Positions 43,128 through 53,028 of a stretch of 64,000 nt of DNA are shown here, piece after piece. The stretch covers positions 37,712 through 101,711 of the forward strand of contig JAIXYI010000023.1 of NCBI GenBank assembly GCA_027490305.1, given 5' to 3'. The notes below the pieces were generated by a model that was not told the origin of the DNA, ran no database searches, and saw nothing but the letters and a program-made list of their open reading frames with translations. This DNA comes from Flavobacteriaceae bacterium. Lineage in GTDB: Bacteria; Bacteroidota; Bacteroidia; Flavobacteriales; Flavobacteriaceae. Position numbers and translations under genes: made by a program. Position 1 is the stretch's first letter. Every line of letters starts with the position of its first letter.

Positions 43128-44474
43128 ATGTTCAAGAAAATATTGATTGCCAATAGGGGAGAGATCGCGCTGCGCGTCATTCGCACGTGTCGCGAGATGG
43201 GCATCAAGACCGTGGCCGTTTACTCAACAGTCGACGCCGAGAGTCTCCACGTAAAGTTTGCCGACGAAGCGGTATGTATCGGGCCGGCGCCGAGCAACCA
43301 ATCGTACCTCAAAATCCCCAATATCATCGCGGCAGCGGAAATTACCAATGCCGACGCCATCCACCCCGGATACGGTTTCCTTTCTGAAAACGCCAAATTC
43401 TCGAAAATTTGCCAGGAGCACGGTATCAAGTTCATTGGTGCTTCCCCTGAGATGATCGAGAAAATGGGCGACAAAGCGACAGCAAAAGCCACTATGAAGG
43501 CTGCCGGTGTTCCGTGCGTACCCGGTTCCGATGGTCTGCTTGATTCACTCGAGCATGCCAAAAAAGTAGCAAATGAGTCGGGTTATCCGGTCATGATGAA
43601 AGCGACAGCCGGCGGCGGAGGCCGTGGTATGCGCGCCATCTGGAAGGAAGAAGACCTCGACAAAGCATGGGAAAGTGCCCGTCAGGAAGCCGCTGCGGCT
43701 TTCGGCAATGATGGGATGTATATGGAAAAACTCATCGAAGAGCCCCGCCATATTGAAATACAGGTGGTTGGGGATGCCTACGGAAAAGCGTGTCACCTTT
43801 CTGAAAGGGACTGCTCTGTGCAGCGTCGCCACCAAAAGCTGACCGAAGAAACACCTTCGCCTTTCATGACGGATGAACTCCGCCAGAAAATGGGAGAAGC
43901 CGCTGTGAAAGCTGCGGAATACATCAAATACGAAGGCGCGGGAACCGTCGAGTTTCTTGTTGACAAACACCGCAACTTCTACTTCATGGAGATGAACACG
44001 CGGATTCAGGTGGAACACCCTATTACCGAGCAGGTAATTGACTACGACCTGATTCGGGAGCAAATCCTGGTAGCGGCCGGTGTGCCGATTTCCGGAAAGA
44101 ACTATCTGCCGCAACTGCATTCCATCGAATGCCGTATCAATGCGGAAGATCCGTACAACGATTTCCGTCCGTCGCCAGGGAAGATTACAACCCTGCACAT
44201 GCCAGGTGGTCACGGGGTACGCCTCGATACACACGTCTACTCAGGGTATACCATCCCACCGAACTACGACTCAATGATCGCCAAGTTGATCACCACGGCA
44301 CAAACCCGTGAAGAGGCCATCAACAAAATGAAACGCGCGCTTGACGAGTTCGTAATTGAAGGCATCAAAACGACCATTCCGTTCCATCGCCAGTTGATGG
44401 ACGAGCCTGATTATGTGTCCGGAAACTATACGACCAAGTTCATGGAAACGTTCAAAATGAAGGATCCTGACTGA
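43128..44474 (+). CDS. accC: Acetyl-CoA carboxylase biotin carboxylase subunit
   Basis: A 448-residue ATP-grasp enzyme that carboxylates biotin on AccB using bicarbonate and [23 protein letters not shown] starts the N-terminal domain, the glycine-rich ATP loop is [13 protein letters not shown], and [18 protein letters not shown] carries the metal/bicarbonate residues. Standard length. Followed by a strong terminator that ends the fabH-accB-accC block. Confidence 0.97.
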   Translation: MFKKILIANRGEIALRVIRTCREMGIKTVAVYSTVDAESLHVKFADEAVCIGPAPSNQSYLKIPNIIAAAEITNADAIHPGYGFLSENAKFSKICQEHGIKFIGASPEMIEKMGDKATAKATMKAAGVPCVPGSDGLLDSLEHAKKVANESGYPVMMKATAGGGGRGMRAIWKEEDLDKAWESARQEAAAAFGNDGMYMEKLIEEPRHIEIQVVGDAYGKACHLSERDCSVQRRHQKLTEETPSPFMTDELRQKMGEAAVKAAEYIKYEGAGTVEFLVDKHRNFYFMEMNTRIQVEHPITEQVIDYDLIREQILVAAGVPISGKNYLPQLHSIECRINAEDPYNDFRPSPGKITTLHMPGGHGVRLDTHVYSGYTIPPNYDSMIAKLITTAQTREEAINKMKRALDEFVIEGIKTTIPFHRQLMDEPDYVSGNYTTKFMETFKMKDPD

Positions 44475-44490
44475 TGTCGTCCGATTAAAT

Positions 44491-44519
44491 AAAAACCCCG
44501 CCGTTAAGCGGGGTTTTTT
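44491..44519 (+). terminator. Terminator after accC
   Basis: Perfect 10-bp stem AAAACCCCGC / GCGGGGTTTT (44492-44501 with 44508-44517). Its loop CGTTAA is the same as in the terminator at 2264. Confidence 0.92.
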
Positions 44520-44527
44520 AGTATGGG

Positions 44528-44794
44528 TCAGGACTGCGCCAATGGCTCATAGGCCGAAACCCGCCGTTCCTCCAGTATTTTTTGTATGGCACGAACCTCG
44601 TTAGCATCCGTATTTCCAATTTGTAGTATTTGTTGCAGCCGCGCCGTATCGACCTGCTCGTACTTGGCGATAAACCGAAGCGTTTCGGTGAAGTCTTGCG
44701 ATTGGGAAAGCGCGAGTTCCCGGTTTTTCCGGCGGTCTTCTACCATCCAAGCGAGAAGGAATGCAAGTGCGAGAACAACAGTTACGGTAGTCAT
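44528..44794 (-). CDS. Small single-span membrane protein (hypothetical)
   Basis: An 88-residue protein when started at MTTVTVVLAL; an in-frame ATG 18 codons upstream (44848) is the alternative. One membrane span (about 3-19, VTVVLALAFLLAWMV) is followed by a cytoplasmic helical part (EDRRKNRELALSQSQDF, then RLQQILQIGNTDANEVRAI). No known family recognised. It lies between accC and the DinB-like gene with no strong promoter box, so the start is uncertain. Confidence 0.55.
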   Translation of the reverse strand: MTTVTVVLALAFLLAWMVEDRRKNRELALSQSQDFTETLRFIAKYEQVDTARLQQILQIGNTDANEVRAIQKILEERRVSAYEPLAQS

Positions 44795-44889
44795 GGCAAT
44801 GGGAATTATATATAGACCCGAACGCCCGTCGCACACCCGATATTGCAACGCCCTGAGGTATTTAGGAAAACTTTAGCGTATCAGAGGAG

Positions 44890-45345
44890 TTAGCGCACAC
44901 CCCACTCCCAAATGCCGAATGCGGTTTTTTTGTCGACTGGAAACCCCGCCTGTTTTAGAGATAAAAAGATTTGCCCGCGATGGTGGCTTTCATGTGAGAT
45001 GAGATAGCCCAGAAATCCCGCTGGATGGGGCTTGAAACCCTTGACGCGCCCTTCCTGTTGGGCCTTTTCCAATAGCAGGGCGATGGCGTCGGCACTGGCG
45101 GTCAAGGCCGAAGCGAGAAGTGCTTTCGAGATGCCTTCTTTCTCAATCTTCTCTACGTTCGCCAAGGCTTCAGGTAGTGCCGATTTTAGCCACATAAGGC
45201 GAACGTTGTGGATGTGCGCAAATTGCTCACCTACCGTACGTCCTTTTGATGCCGCAATGGCACCCATGGCCTCTTCCGGGAGGGCCTCCAGCACGTAAAG
45301 GTGAATGCGATGGTGGATATACCAGGTGTCAATCAGCGTATCCAT
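44890..45345 (-). CDS. DinB/YfiT-like putative metalloenzyme
   Basis: A 151-residue four-helix-bundle protein from MDTLIDTWYIHH. The His-rich DinB pattern is visible: IHHRIHLY, EQFAHIHNVR and HESHHRGQI, whose His residues bind a metal in structurally known relatives. The ATG overlaps the stop codon of the upstream S9 peptidase (TGATG), so translation is coupled; an upstream ATG at 45366 would give a longer overlap. Family members are transferases acting on small thiols or are uncharacterised; substrate unknown. Confidence 0.82.
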   Translation of the reverse strand: MDTLIDTWYIHHRIHLYVLEALPEEAMGAIAASKGRTVGEQFAHIHNVRLMWLKSALPEALANVEKIEKEGISKALLASALTASADAIALLLEKAQQEGRVKGFKPHPAGFLGYLISHESHHRGQIFLSLKQAGFPVDKKTAFGIWEWGVR

Positions 45346-47246
45346 CACAAGGTTTCCTTTAGCCATTTGAAAAACTCCCGCTGCCATACCATCCCGTTTT
45401 GTGGCTTCAGCACCCAGTGGTTTTCCTCTGGGAAATACAAGAATCGACTCTTGATACCCCGCATCTGCGCCGCCTGGAAGGCTTCCTGCGACTGCCCGAT
45501 CGGCACCCGGAAATCGTTTCCGCCCTGTATGATCAGGATCGGACGGTTCCATTTATCCACATAATTGATGGGGTTGAAGACGGTATAACTCTTCTGCGCC
45601 GCGGCATTGTCTTTCTCCCAATACGCTCCCCCGAAGTCCCAGTAATTGAAAAACACTTCTTCCGTCGTCCCGAACATGCTCTGCGTGTTGAAGACGCCGT
45701 CATGCGCGATGAAGGTCTTGAAGCGATTATTGTGGATACCCGCCAGGTAGAAAACCGAATACCCGCCATAACTCGCACCCACACAGCCCAGACGCGAGGT
45801 GTCGACATACGCTTCTTTCGCGACGTCATCGATGGCCGATAGGTAGTCCTGCATCACCTGTCCGCCCCAGTCTTTTGATATTTGTTCGTTCCATTCCACA
45901 CCGTGGCCCGGCATACCGCGTCGGTTCGGAGCGACCACAATATAGCCGTTCGCCGCCATCAACTGGAAGTTCCATCGGAAGGAATAGAATTGGCTAAGAG
46001 CACTTTGGGGTCCGCCCTGGCAATACAACAACGCCGGATATTTCTTCGACGCATCAAAATCAGGTGGCAGGATGACCCACACGAGCATTTTTTTGCCATC
46101 AGTAGTCGTCACATACCGCCGTTCGATTTTACTTGTTTTCAGCGTAGCATAGACGCTGTCATTGATCTTGGTAAGTTGTTTCCACGCCTTTTTCTTAAGG
46201 TCAAACGACCAAAGATCGGCAGCATGGTTCATGTCAGTCCGGGTAACGATAATGGCATCCCCCGCGAATCCCACGAGTCCCGATACGTCAAAATCACCGT
46301 TCGTGACCTGCGTGACCCGGATCGCCATTTTGGTTCGTCCGGGGAAATTCACCTCGAACAACTGCAACGTACCGTCAACCGGTGCCTGGAAATAGATTTT
46401 CTTCCCGTCGGGCGCCCAAAGAAAACTCTCAACGGTACCATCCCACGAAGCCGTCAGGTTGTATTCCACGCCATTCGAGCTGACGATGATGTCGTTCTTA
46501 TCCGACTCATATCCGTCGTGCTTCATCTGCAGCCACGAAAGATCGCCGGAGGGCGACAACTGCGGATTCGTATCGTATCCGGCATTGTCTTCCGAACGGT
46601 TAATCGTATCGCCCGTAGCCAAGTCGTATTGGTAAATATCCGTATTGGTGGAAATGGCATACGCCGTTCCCGATTTCTTCTTGCAGACGTAGAAAATGCT
46701 CTTCCCATCCGCTGACCAGATGTAATCTTCCTCCCCGCCAAACGGCTTTTGGGGCGAGTCGAATCGTTCCCCTTTCAAAAGGTCGATGCCGGGCGCGCCC
46801 TCGCGGTTTTCGCGATAAAAGACGTGGTTGTATTTCCCTTCATTCCAAGTATCCCAATGGCGATAATCGAGTCCGTCATACACCTGCGCATTCGACTTGT
46901 CCAGTTCCGGGTAAAAGTCGTGTCCGTGCACGTTATCCAATTTCACCTCTTCACTATACAGGACGTACCGTCCGTCGGGCGAAACATTCCGATCCCGCAC
47001 CAGCGTTTTCGGATCCGTAATTTCGGTGATGGCACCACCCGATACCGGAACGGCATAGTACTTACTCGTCGATTTGTTGTCGACGACCGAGGGTGTCGCA
47101 ACTTTAAATACCACCGTCGTTTTGTCGTTTGATAGCCCTATGGGTGAAAGACGACCGAGTTTCCAGAGGGTTTCAGGGGTCATGACCTGCTGTGCGGCGG
47201 CCGGTAAAGACAGGGCAAGTGCCATATACAGTATGCTTTTTTTCAT
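45345..47246 (-). CDS. S9 family peptidase (DPP-like prolyl oligopeptidase), exported
   Basis: A 633-residue protein from MKKSILYMALALSLPAAAQ, a signal peptide; the ATG 12 codons earlier overlaps the promoter. A beta-propeller N-terminal region (about 30-360, with DISPDG-type blades such as NVSPDGRYVLYS) precedes an alpha/beta hydrolase domain with nucleophile VGASYGGYS, acid GGNDFRVP and His ENHWVLKP. Such enzymes release dipeptides in the periplasm. Co-transcribed with the DinB gene. Confidence 0.93.
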   Translation of the reverse strand: MKKSILYMALALSLPAAAQQVMTPETLWKLGRLSPIGLSNDKTTVVFKVATPSVVDNKSTSKYYAVPVSGGAITEITDPKTLVRDRNVSPDGRYVLYSEEVKLDNVHGHDFYPELDKSNAQVYDGLDYRHWDTWNEGKYNHVFYRENREGAPGIDLLKGERFDSPQKPFGGEEDYIWSADGKSIFYVCKKKSGTAYAISTNTDIYQYDLATGDTINRSEDNAGYDTNPQLSPSGDLSWLQMKHDGYESDKNDIIVSSNGVEYNLTASWDGTVESFLWAPDGKKIYFQAPVDGTLQLFEVNFPGRTKMAIRVTQVTNGDFDVSGLVGFAGDAIIVTRTDMNHAADLWSFDLKKKAWKQLTKINDSVYATLKTSKIERRYVTTTDGKKMLVWVILPPDFDASKKYPALLYCQGGPQSALSQFYSFRWNFQLMAANGYIVVAPNRRGMPGHGVEWNEQISKDWGGQVMQDYLSAIDDVAKEAYVDTSRLGCVGASYGGYSVFYLAGIHNNRFKTFIAHDGVFNTQSMFGTTEEVFFNYWDFGGAYWEKDNAAAQKSYTVFNPINYVDKWNRPILIIQGGNDFRVPIGQSQEAFQAAQMRGIKSRFLYFPEENHWVLKPQNGMVWQREFFKWLKETL

Positions 47247-47269
47247 GAAGGATGTGCTTTTCGAGGAGT

Positions 47270-47277
47270 TAAAAATA
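47270..47277 (-). promoter_or_regulatory. TATTTTTA promoter element, S9 peptidase
   Basis: Seven of eight positions match on the minus strand, 23 bases before ATG 47246. Confidence 0.42.
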
Positions 47278-47290
47278 CACAATAAAACAG

Positions 47291-47318
47291 AAAGGCCACC
47301 CGAAACCGGATGGCCTTT
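47291..47318 (-). terminator. Terminator after the T9SS metalloprotease
   Basis: AAAGGCCA / TGGCCTTT stem (47291-47298 with 47311-47318) in the gap after the protease gene; the minus strand continues T-rich. Confidence 0.65.
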
Positions 47319-47342
47319 CCTATGTGAGGCAGCGCCTTTCGC

Positions 47343-50300
47343 TTATTTCTTGATGAAACGACGGATGGTCGTGCTGCTGTCGGAAATCAATTCCAGGATG
47401 TAATTTCCAGCTGCCACGCCCATTACACCAATCGTGCCGCCGCTGGCATCGCCTTTCGCCACTTCCTGACCCATCATGTTCAGGATGCGGTAACGGGTGT
47501 TTCCTTCCAGTCCTGATACATTCAATACGTCGGAAACCGGGTTTGGATATACATGGATGTCGGCTTTCGCTGCGACGATTTCCTCATCTGCTTTGGCGGC
47601 AGACACAATATTGAGCGTATAATCTTCCACCTGGCCATACGAGAACGTCTCACAGGCAGTCGGGATGGCGTTGTATTTCATCGAAACACGCATACGGGTC
47701 GTACCCGTCGTAGCAGTTGTTGGGATGGTGATGCTGCCCGAAACCGGAGTAGTGGTCGAGGCCGCGCGGGTATACACGGTTTCACCTGCATCCGCAAAGT
47801 CGCCATCACGGTTGTAGTCGATGAATACGGCATAGCCTTCTGCGAAGGTCGTACTGGTCCATTGTGGCGTGATGGTAATCGTGTAAGCCGTTCCTTTGGT
47901 CACATTGGTTGACAGCGCGGTGAAGTTCTCATAGCCGGTGGTTGCGGTCGATGGGTTGTTGATGGTACCAAACGCCACACGTTGGATGCGCTCGTCGGCT
48001 GTGCTGTTTCCTTGTGAGGCACAGTAGGTAGCCGTTGCAGCCAGTGTCGTCACATTCACGGTGTTGCTGGATGCTGACACGTTTCCAGCGGCATCTTTCG
48101 CCTTCACAGAGAAGGTATAGGCCGTAGCCGCGGTCAATCCGGTTACGGCATAGGTTGTCGTGGTAACAGTAGCTTTCAGTGTCGTACCCTGATATACATC
48201 GTAGCCCGTAACGCCCACGTTATCGGTAGCAGCCGTCCAGGCCAGGTTGGTGGTGGTCTGCGTAGTTCCCGATGCCGTCAGGTTGGTCGGCGCACTTGGT
48301 GCAGTGGTATCGGCAACGCCGGCCACGATGTTGAGTGTATAGTCCTCAACCTGTCCATACGAAAGGGTTTCGCAGGCAGTTGGGATGGCGTTATACTTCA
48401 TCGATACACGCATACGCGTGGTGCCTGTCACCGCTGTTGTGGGGATAGTAAAGGTGCCGCTCACCGGTGTGGTCGTCGAAGCGGCTCGCGTCCAGACGGT
48501 TTCGCCCGCATCGGCGAAGTCGCCGTCTTTGTTGTAGTCAACGAAAACCGCGTAGCCTTCCGCAAACGCAGATCCTGTCCAGAGCGGCGTCACGGTGATG
48601 GTATAGGCAGTGCCTTTGGTTACGGTGGTAGAAAGCGCCGTGAAGTCTTCATAACCTGCCGTACTGGTAGACGGGTTGTTGATCGTGCCGATGGCGACGC
48701 GTTGGATACGCTCGTCGTTCGTGTTACTGCTGGTCGACGCACAATACGTAATACCGGCTGCCAGCGTCGTCACACTTACCGCGTTGCTCGCTGCAGAGGC
48801 GTTGCCCGCTGCGTCTTTCGCAACGACCGTAAACGAATAGGTGGTCGATGCGGTAAGTCCGGTAACCGTATATGAGGTTGCTGCCACGTTCGCAATCAGT
48901 GTAGCGCCCTGATACACATCGTATCCCGTAACGCCCACGTTGTCGGTAGCGGCGGTCCAGGTGAGGTTGGTGCTGGTAGCGGTGGTGCCGGATGCGGCCA
49001 GGTTGGTCGGAGCCGTTGGTGCTGTGGTATCGGTCGAAGCGGCCGTGATGGTAAAGTTGGCGTTCGAAATATCAAAGAAGATGTGGTTCGATCCTTTTAC
49101 CATGATGCGGTTCGTGCTGCCGACGTTGTTTGGTACGGTAACGGCCTGTGTGCCGTCGTTCGGCGTGACGGACAACAGCGTGATCGGATACGTCAGACCG
49201 CCGTCGGTTGACAGAAGGATATCCACATTCGCACAGTTGACCCCATTGGCTGTAGTTCCGGCCACGCTCCATGTGACGGTTTGTGACGATCCTGCTGGCC
49301 ACGAAATAGCGGTATTCGGCGCTGTAACGGCAAAAGGTCCGGCTGTGGCATTTACGGTCACGACCATGTCATCACTGTTGTTTGCCGGTCCGCCCGCACG
49401 GTTGTCGCGCACGGTGAAACGGAAGTTCAGGGTACGGGCCACAGACGAAAGTGCTTCCACGGTGAGTTCGGTTCCGGCTGTGGTAGTAGCGCCGGCAATG
49501 GTCGACTGTAGTCTTGGGAAGTAACGGCTGGTAGAGCTCGACGGGCTATACGAACGGAAGTTCGGGCCTGTCGTTTTGGTGGCGCTTGGTGCAGCGGATG
49601 ACGTGCCGTTATCCATTTGTTCCCAAATATAGGTAAGGGCATCGCCATTGGCGTCGGTTGCGGTTCCGGTCAACACGAATGGTGTGCTTTTCGGAATCGT
49701 ATAATCCGCGCCGGCATTGGCCGTTGGAATGGCATTTCCGGTGGCAGTAGTCGTTTGGCAGGTGGTCGTTTTGATGTAATCGGTTACCTGCTGGATGCTG
49801 ACCGCATGAAAGTACGGGTCAGAATGCGGCTGCACGTCAAGGGTCGTGATACCGGCGTAGCCCATAATGGTCGATCCTGATCCGGGCTCCATCTGTTTGC
49901 CGGTGCCTTCGTTGCTGTGGGTAAAGGTGTGGTTGGCACCAAACTGGTGGCCCATTTCGTGTGCGACATAGTCAATATCGAAGTTATCGCCAGATGGGAT
50001 GCCGTCGTTCGGAGACGTATACCCACTACCTTTTCCTTCCGGAACGGCAGTTGTAGGGTTCACACAGACGCAGCCGATGCAGCCGGCATTACCCCCTCCG
50101 CCGGTTGCACCGAAAAGGTGTCCGATGTCGTAATTGGCATTGCCGATTACACTGGTCAGCGTGTTTTGCAGTTCGAGGTTCCAGGAGCCGCCGGCACCCG
50201 TGGCAGCGGCCGAATACGGGTCGGTTGACGCGCTGGTGTAAATGACGGCATCCGTATTGGAAATCAGGTTCATGTGTACACCGAAATCCAATTCGAAAAC

Positions 50301-51005
50301 ACCATTTACGCGCGTCATCGTGTTGTTGATGGCGGCGAGTGCCAGGGCTTTCGTGCCACCAAAGTAGGCAGTGTATTCACCTGTAACCGACATCGCGAGG
50401 CGATACGTTCGAAGCGCACCGTCGTCAGCGTTGGGGCGAAGCTGCATCGAGTTGCTCAATTGCAGGTCTTTCTTCGCGCTGTCGATGACTTTACAATCGA
50501 AGGCATTCAATGAGGCCGTGCGGTCTTTCTTGCGGTAGACGCTGTAAAGGGTTCCCTCCGTATTGTACTTTTCAATGAAAACCGCGGTACGGTCGCCATA
50601 CATCACCATACTCTGGAAACCCAGCGGTGACATACTAAACCGAATAGTCGTCGACGGATCTTCAATGCCTTGTCCGGCATACGACTTGATCTCCGGATAA
50701 CGTGCCGCGAGTTCTGGGTCCATGTTCGAAAGTTCAAAAACACGGAATGATTCGAATTTCCCTTCGGCATTCGGGAATTCCATCACGACAGCCTGGTTGC
50801 GGTCTTTGCCGTTGGCCGCCGCAAGCGACTGTTTCATCCCCTGCTCGTCGAGGGCATAGAGTTGAGGCTTGGTAAGGGTTGTTTTGTTGGGAAGGACGTG
50901 GATGGCACCTCGATGGGGGTTCGATTGCCACAATGCCCGACCGCCCTGCGCCAGCGCCATTCCTGAAAAAGCCAATAGGAACGCGCCAAGTAGTTTGTTT
51001 TTCAT
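47343..51005 (-). CDS. Secreted reprolysin-like metalloprotease with FN3/GEVED repeats and T9SS sorting domain
   Basis: A 1220-residue exported protein. Signal peptide 1-19. The catalytic domain has the metzincin site DYVAHEMGHQFGANH (H349, E350, H353, H359) and a downstream Met-turn region. An Ig-like stretch (about 430-640) follows, then two tandem units, each a fibronectin type III domain plus a GEVED domain (about 660-890 and 890-1125). The last roughly 75 residues are a type A sorting domain (IHVYPNPVSDVLNVSG to TTIRRFIKK), the T9SS signal for outer-membrane export. Substrate unknown. The two FN3-GEVED units are nearly identical. Confidence 0.93.
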   Translation of the reverse strand: MKNKLLGAFLLAFSGMALAQGGRALWQSNPHRGAIHVLPNKTTLTKPQLYALDEQGMKQSLAAANGKDRNQAVVMEFPNAEGKFESFRVFELSNMDPELAARYPEIKSYAGQGIEDPSTTIRFSMSPLGFQSMVMYGDRTAVFIEKYNTEGTLYSVYRKKDRTASLNAFDCKVIDSAKKDLQLSNSMQLRPNADDGALRTYRLAMSVTGEYTAYFGGTKALALAAINNTMTRVNGVFELDFGVHMNLISNTDAVIYTSASTDPYSAAATGAGGSWNLELQNTLTSVIGNANYDIGHLFGATGGGGNAGCIGCVCVNPTTAVPEGKGSGYTSPNDGIPSGDNFDIDYVAHEMGHQFGANHTFTHSNEGTGKQMEPGSGSTIMGYAGITTLDVQPHSDPYFHAVSIQQVTDYIKTTTCQTTTATGNAIPTANAGADYTIPKSTPFVLTGTATDANGDALTYIWEQMDNGTSSAAPSATKTTGPNFRSYSPSSSTSRYFPRLQSTIAGATTTAGTELTVEALSSVARTLNFRFTVRDNRAGGPANNSDDMVVTVNATAGPFAVTAPNTAISWPAGSSQTVTWSVAGTTANGVNCANVDILLSTDGGLTYPITLLSVTPNDGTQAVTVPNNVGSTNRIMVKGSNHIFFDISNANFTITAASTDTTAPTAPTNLAASGTTATSTNLTWTAATDNVGVTGYDVYQGATLIANVAATSYTVTGLTASTTYSFTVVAKDAAGNASAASNAVSVTTLAAGITYCASTSSNTNDERIQRVAIGTINNPSTSTAGYEDFTALSTTVTKGTAYTITVTPLWTGSAFAEGYAVFVDYNKDGDFADAGETVWTRAASTTTPVSGTFTIPTTAVTGTTRMRVSMKYNAIPTACETLSYGQVEDYTLNIVAGVADTTAPSAPTNLTASGTTQTTTNLAWTAATDNVGVTGYDVYQGTTLKATVTTTTYAVTGLTAATAYTFSVKAKDAAGNVSASSNTVNVTTLAATATYCASQGNSTADERIQRVAFGTINNPSTATTGYENFTALSTNVTKGTAYTITITPQWTSTTFAEGYAVFIDYNRDGDFADAGETVYTRAASTTTPVSGSITIPTTATTGTTRMRVSMKYNAIPTACETFSYGQVEDYTLNIVSAAKADEEIVAAKADIHVYPNPVSDVLNVSGLEGNTRYRILNMMGQEVAKGDASGGTIGVMGVAAGNYILELISDSSTTIRRFIKK

Positions 51006-51051
51006 AAAAGAAGCGATTAGAGTTAGTGGAATTAGTAGGTAATTAACACTT

Positions 51052-51059
51052 CAAATATA
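51052..51059 (-). promoter_or_regulatory. TATATTTG promoter element, T9SS metalloprotease
   Basis: Minus-strand TAnnTTTG match, 46 bases before the ATG. The rest of the 175-base divergent spacer is AT-rich with no gene. Confidence 0.55.
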
Positions 51060-51180
51060 AAAGTAATAATGAACCACATTATGATTTTTCTAACTTTTTT
51101 TTAAACATATGTTAGTAATTTAACACAGGATCGGCCTTCCAATCAGTCATTACGCGCTATTTTAGCCCGAAAACAAGCGC

Positions 51181-52293
51181 ATGAACCTGAGTTTTTGGGA
51201 GTGGAAGACCTGGTTTTCCGATGTCGATTATACCATCGTCGGAAGTGGTATTGTCGGATTGCATGCGGCTCTTCGTTTGCGCGAGCGCTTCCCGGATAGC
51301 ACTATCCTTGTATTGGAAAAAGGCATCCTGCCGGAAGGCGCCAGCACGAAGAATGCCGGTTTTGCCTGCTTTGGCAGCCTTTCGGAGATACTGGATGATC
51401 TGCGCACACATTCTGAAGAGGAAGTCATAGAGTTGGTAGCCAAGCGTTGGCAAGGCCTGCAGCTTCTGCGGAAGCGGGTGGGCGACGCCGCGTTGGATTT
51501 TCGCCCTTACGGGGGATACGAACTTTTTTTGTCGGAAGACAAGCATCTATACGACGAGTGCTTCTCGCGCATGACCTACGTGAACGATCTCCTTCGGCCG
51601 ATTTTCAGGGCGGATGTATTTTCCCGCGAGGTCGACCGGTTTGGCTTCGGACAGATACACGAATACACGCTTTTCAATCCGTTCGAAGGGCAATTGGATA
51701 CGGGCCAGATGATGCAGGCACTTCTTCGCATGGCCGTCGCCCAGGGCATCCACGTCCTTACGTCGGTTGAAGTGCAAAACCATATCGAGCACGCAGATGG
51801 AGTGGAAGTAGTGCTTTCGGGCGCCTCTTTCAAAACCCGTAAGCTGCTGTACGCCACCAACGGATTCGCCGGTTCCCTTACAGGCGGCGCGGTGAAACCG
51901 GCGCGGGCGCAGGTGTTGGTAACGAAGCCGATTCCCGGACTCGATGTCAAGGGAACCTTCCATTTCGACCGCGGGTATTACTACTTCCGCAACATCGGCG
52001 ACCGTATTCTTTTCGGCGGCGGACGTCATCTGGATTTTGAAGGTGAAACGACGACGGAAATGGGCCAGACCGAAATCATCCAACAACGGTTGGAACAACT
52101 TTTAAAAGATGTAATTTTGCCCGGAACGCCGTTCGAAATCGAGCGTCGTTGGAGTGGTATCATGGGATTGGGAGCCGTCAAGAAACCCATTGTCGAAGCA
52201 TTGTCGCCGCATGTATATTGCGGGGTACGACTCGGCGGAATGGGAGTGGCGATCGGCAGCCTGATCGGGGAAGAACTCGCAGACCTGGTGTAA
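51181..52293 (+). CDS. FAD-dependent oxidoreductase (DAO family)
   Basis: A 370-residue flavoprotein. FAD-binding Rossmann motif VDYTIVGSGIVGLHAALRLR, then LVLEKGILPEGASTKNAGFACFG, is typical of amine/amino-acid oxidases of the D-amino-acid-oxidase superfamily (TauB/GlpD/glycine-oxidase-like). The C-terminal FAD site is GVRLGGMGVAIGSLIGEELA. No signal peptide. Substrate unknown. First gene of a tight operon with mtgA and lpxR; its stop is directly adjacent to the mtgA ATG. Confidence 0.88.
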   Translation: MNLSFWEWKTWFSDVDYTIVGSGIVGLHAALRLRERFPDSTILVLEKGILPEGASTKNAGFACFGSLSEILDDLRTHSEEEVIELVAKRWQGLQLLRKRVGDAALDFRPYGGYELFLSEDKHLYDECFSRMTYVNDLLRPIFRADVFSREVDRFGFGQIHEYTLFNPFEGQLDTGQMMQALLRMAVAQGIHVLTSVEVQNHIEHADGVEVVLSGASFKTRKLLYATNGFAGSLTGGAVKPARAQVLVTKPIPGLDVKGTFHFDRGYYYFRNIGDRILFGGGRHLDFEGETTTEMGQTEIIQQRLEQLLKDVILPGTPFEIERRWSGIMGLGAVKKPIVEALSPHVYCGVRLGGMGVAIGSLIGEELADLV

Positions 52294-53028
52294 ATGGGAG
52301 TAAAAACGCGAAAGAAAGCAAAGAACACGCCCCCCAAAAAACGGGGTTGGCTTCGAACCACCGTGCGGTTTATCGGAAAAGCCGCGCTCTGGTTTTTCAT
52401 CATAACCATATTCCTGGTCATCCTTTTCAAATGGGTGCCGGTGCCTGCTACGCCGCTTATGGCGATACGAAGCCTTGAGCAACGAGGCCGCGGGGAAAAG
52501 ATCGTATGCGAACACGACTGGGTGCCCATCGAAAAGATTTCCAAGAACATGCAACGGGCCGTCATTGCCAGCGAAGATGCGAATTTTATGACGCACAGCG
52601 GTTTTGATATCGTGGCGATTCAAAAGGCAATGAAAAGTAACGCCAAAGGGAAGAAACTGCGCGGCGGCAGCACCATATCCCAACAAACCGCCAAAAACGT
52701 CTTTCTGTGGCAAGGGCGTAGTTACATCCGTAAAGGATTGGAGGCGTATTTTACTGTATTGATCGAGCTGATCTGGGGTAAGGAGCGCATCATGGAGGTA
52801 TACCTGAACAGCATCGAAATGGGAGACGGTGTATACGGTGTAGAGGCGGCCGCCCAGCATTGGTACCGAAAGGATGCCGACAAACTCACACGTCGCGAGG
52901 CCGCCGGAATTGCAGCCATACTTCCCAATCCTCTAAAGTTCAAGGCGTCGGGCTCTTCCTCTTTTATCGAGCGCCGAAAAAGCCGCATCATCAAGCACAT
53001 GCGCTACGTGGGTAGCCTCGACTATTGA
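52294..53028 (+). CDS. mtgA: Monofunctional biosynthetic peptidoglycan transglycosylase
   Basis: A 244-residue GT51 enzyme that polymerises lipid II into glycan strands at the inner membrane. Lys-rich N-terminus, one membrane anchor (about 30-50, WFFIITIFLVILFKWVPV), then the glycosyltransferase: the catalytic Glu lies in IASEDANFMTHSG, with GGSTISQQTAKNVFLW and the second Glu region KERIMEVYLNSIEMG. No transpeptidase domain, so it is monofunctional. It overlaps the LpxR gene start by one base (TGATG). Confidence 0.95.
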   Translation: MGVKTRKKAKNTPPKKRGWLRTTVRFIGKAALWFFIITIFLVILFKWVPVPATPLMAIRSLEQRGRGEKIVCEHDWVPIEKISKNMQRAVIASEDANFMTHSGFDIVAIQKAMKSNAKGKKLRGGSTISQQTAKNVFLWQGRSYIRKGLEAYFTVLIELIWGKERIMEVYLNSIEMGDGVYGVEAAAQHWYRKDADKLTRREAAGIAAILPNPLKFKASGSSSFIERRKSRIIKHMRYVGSLDY

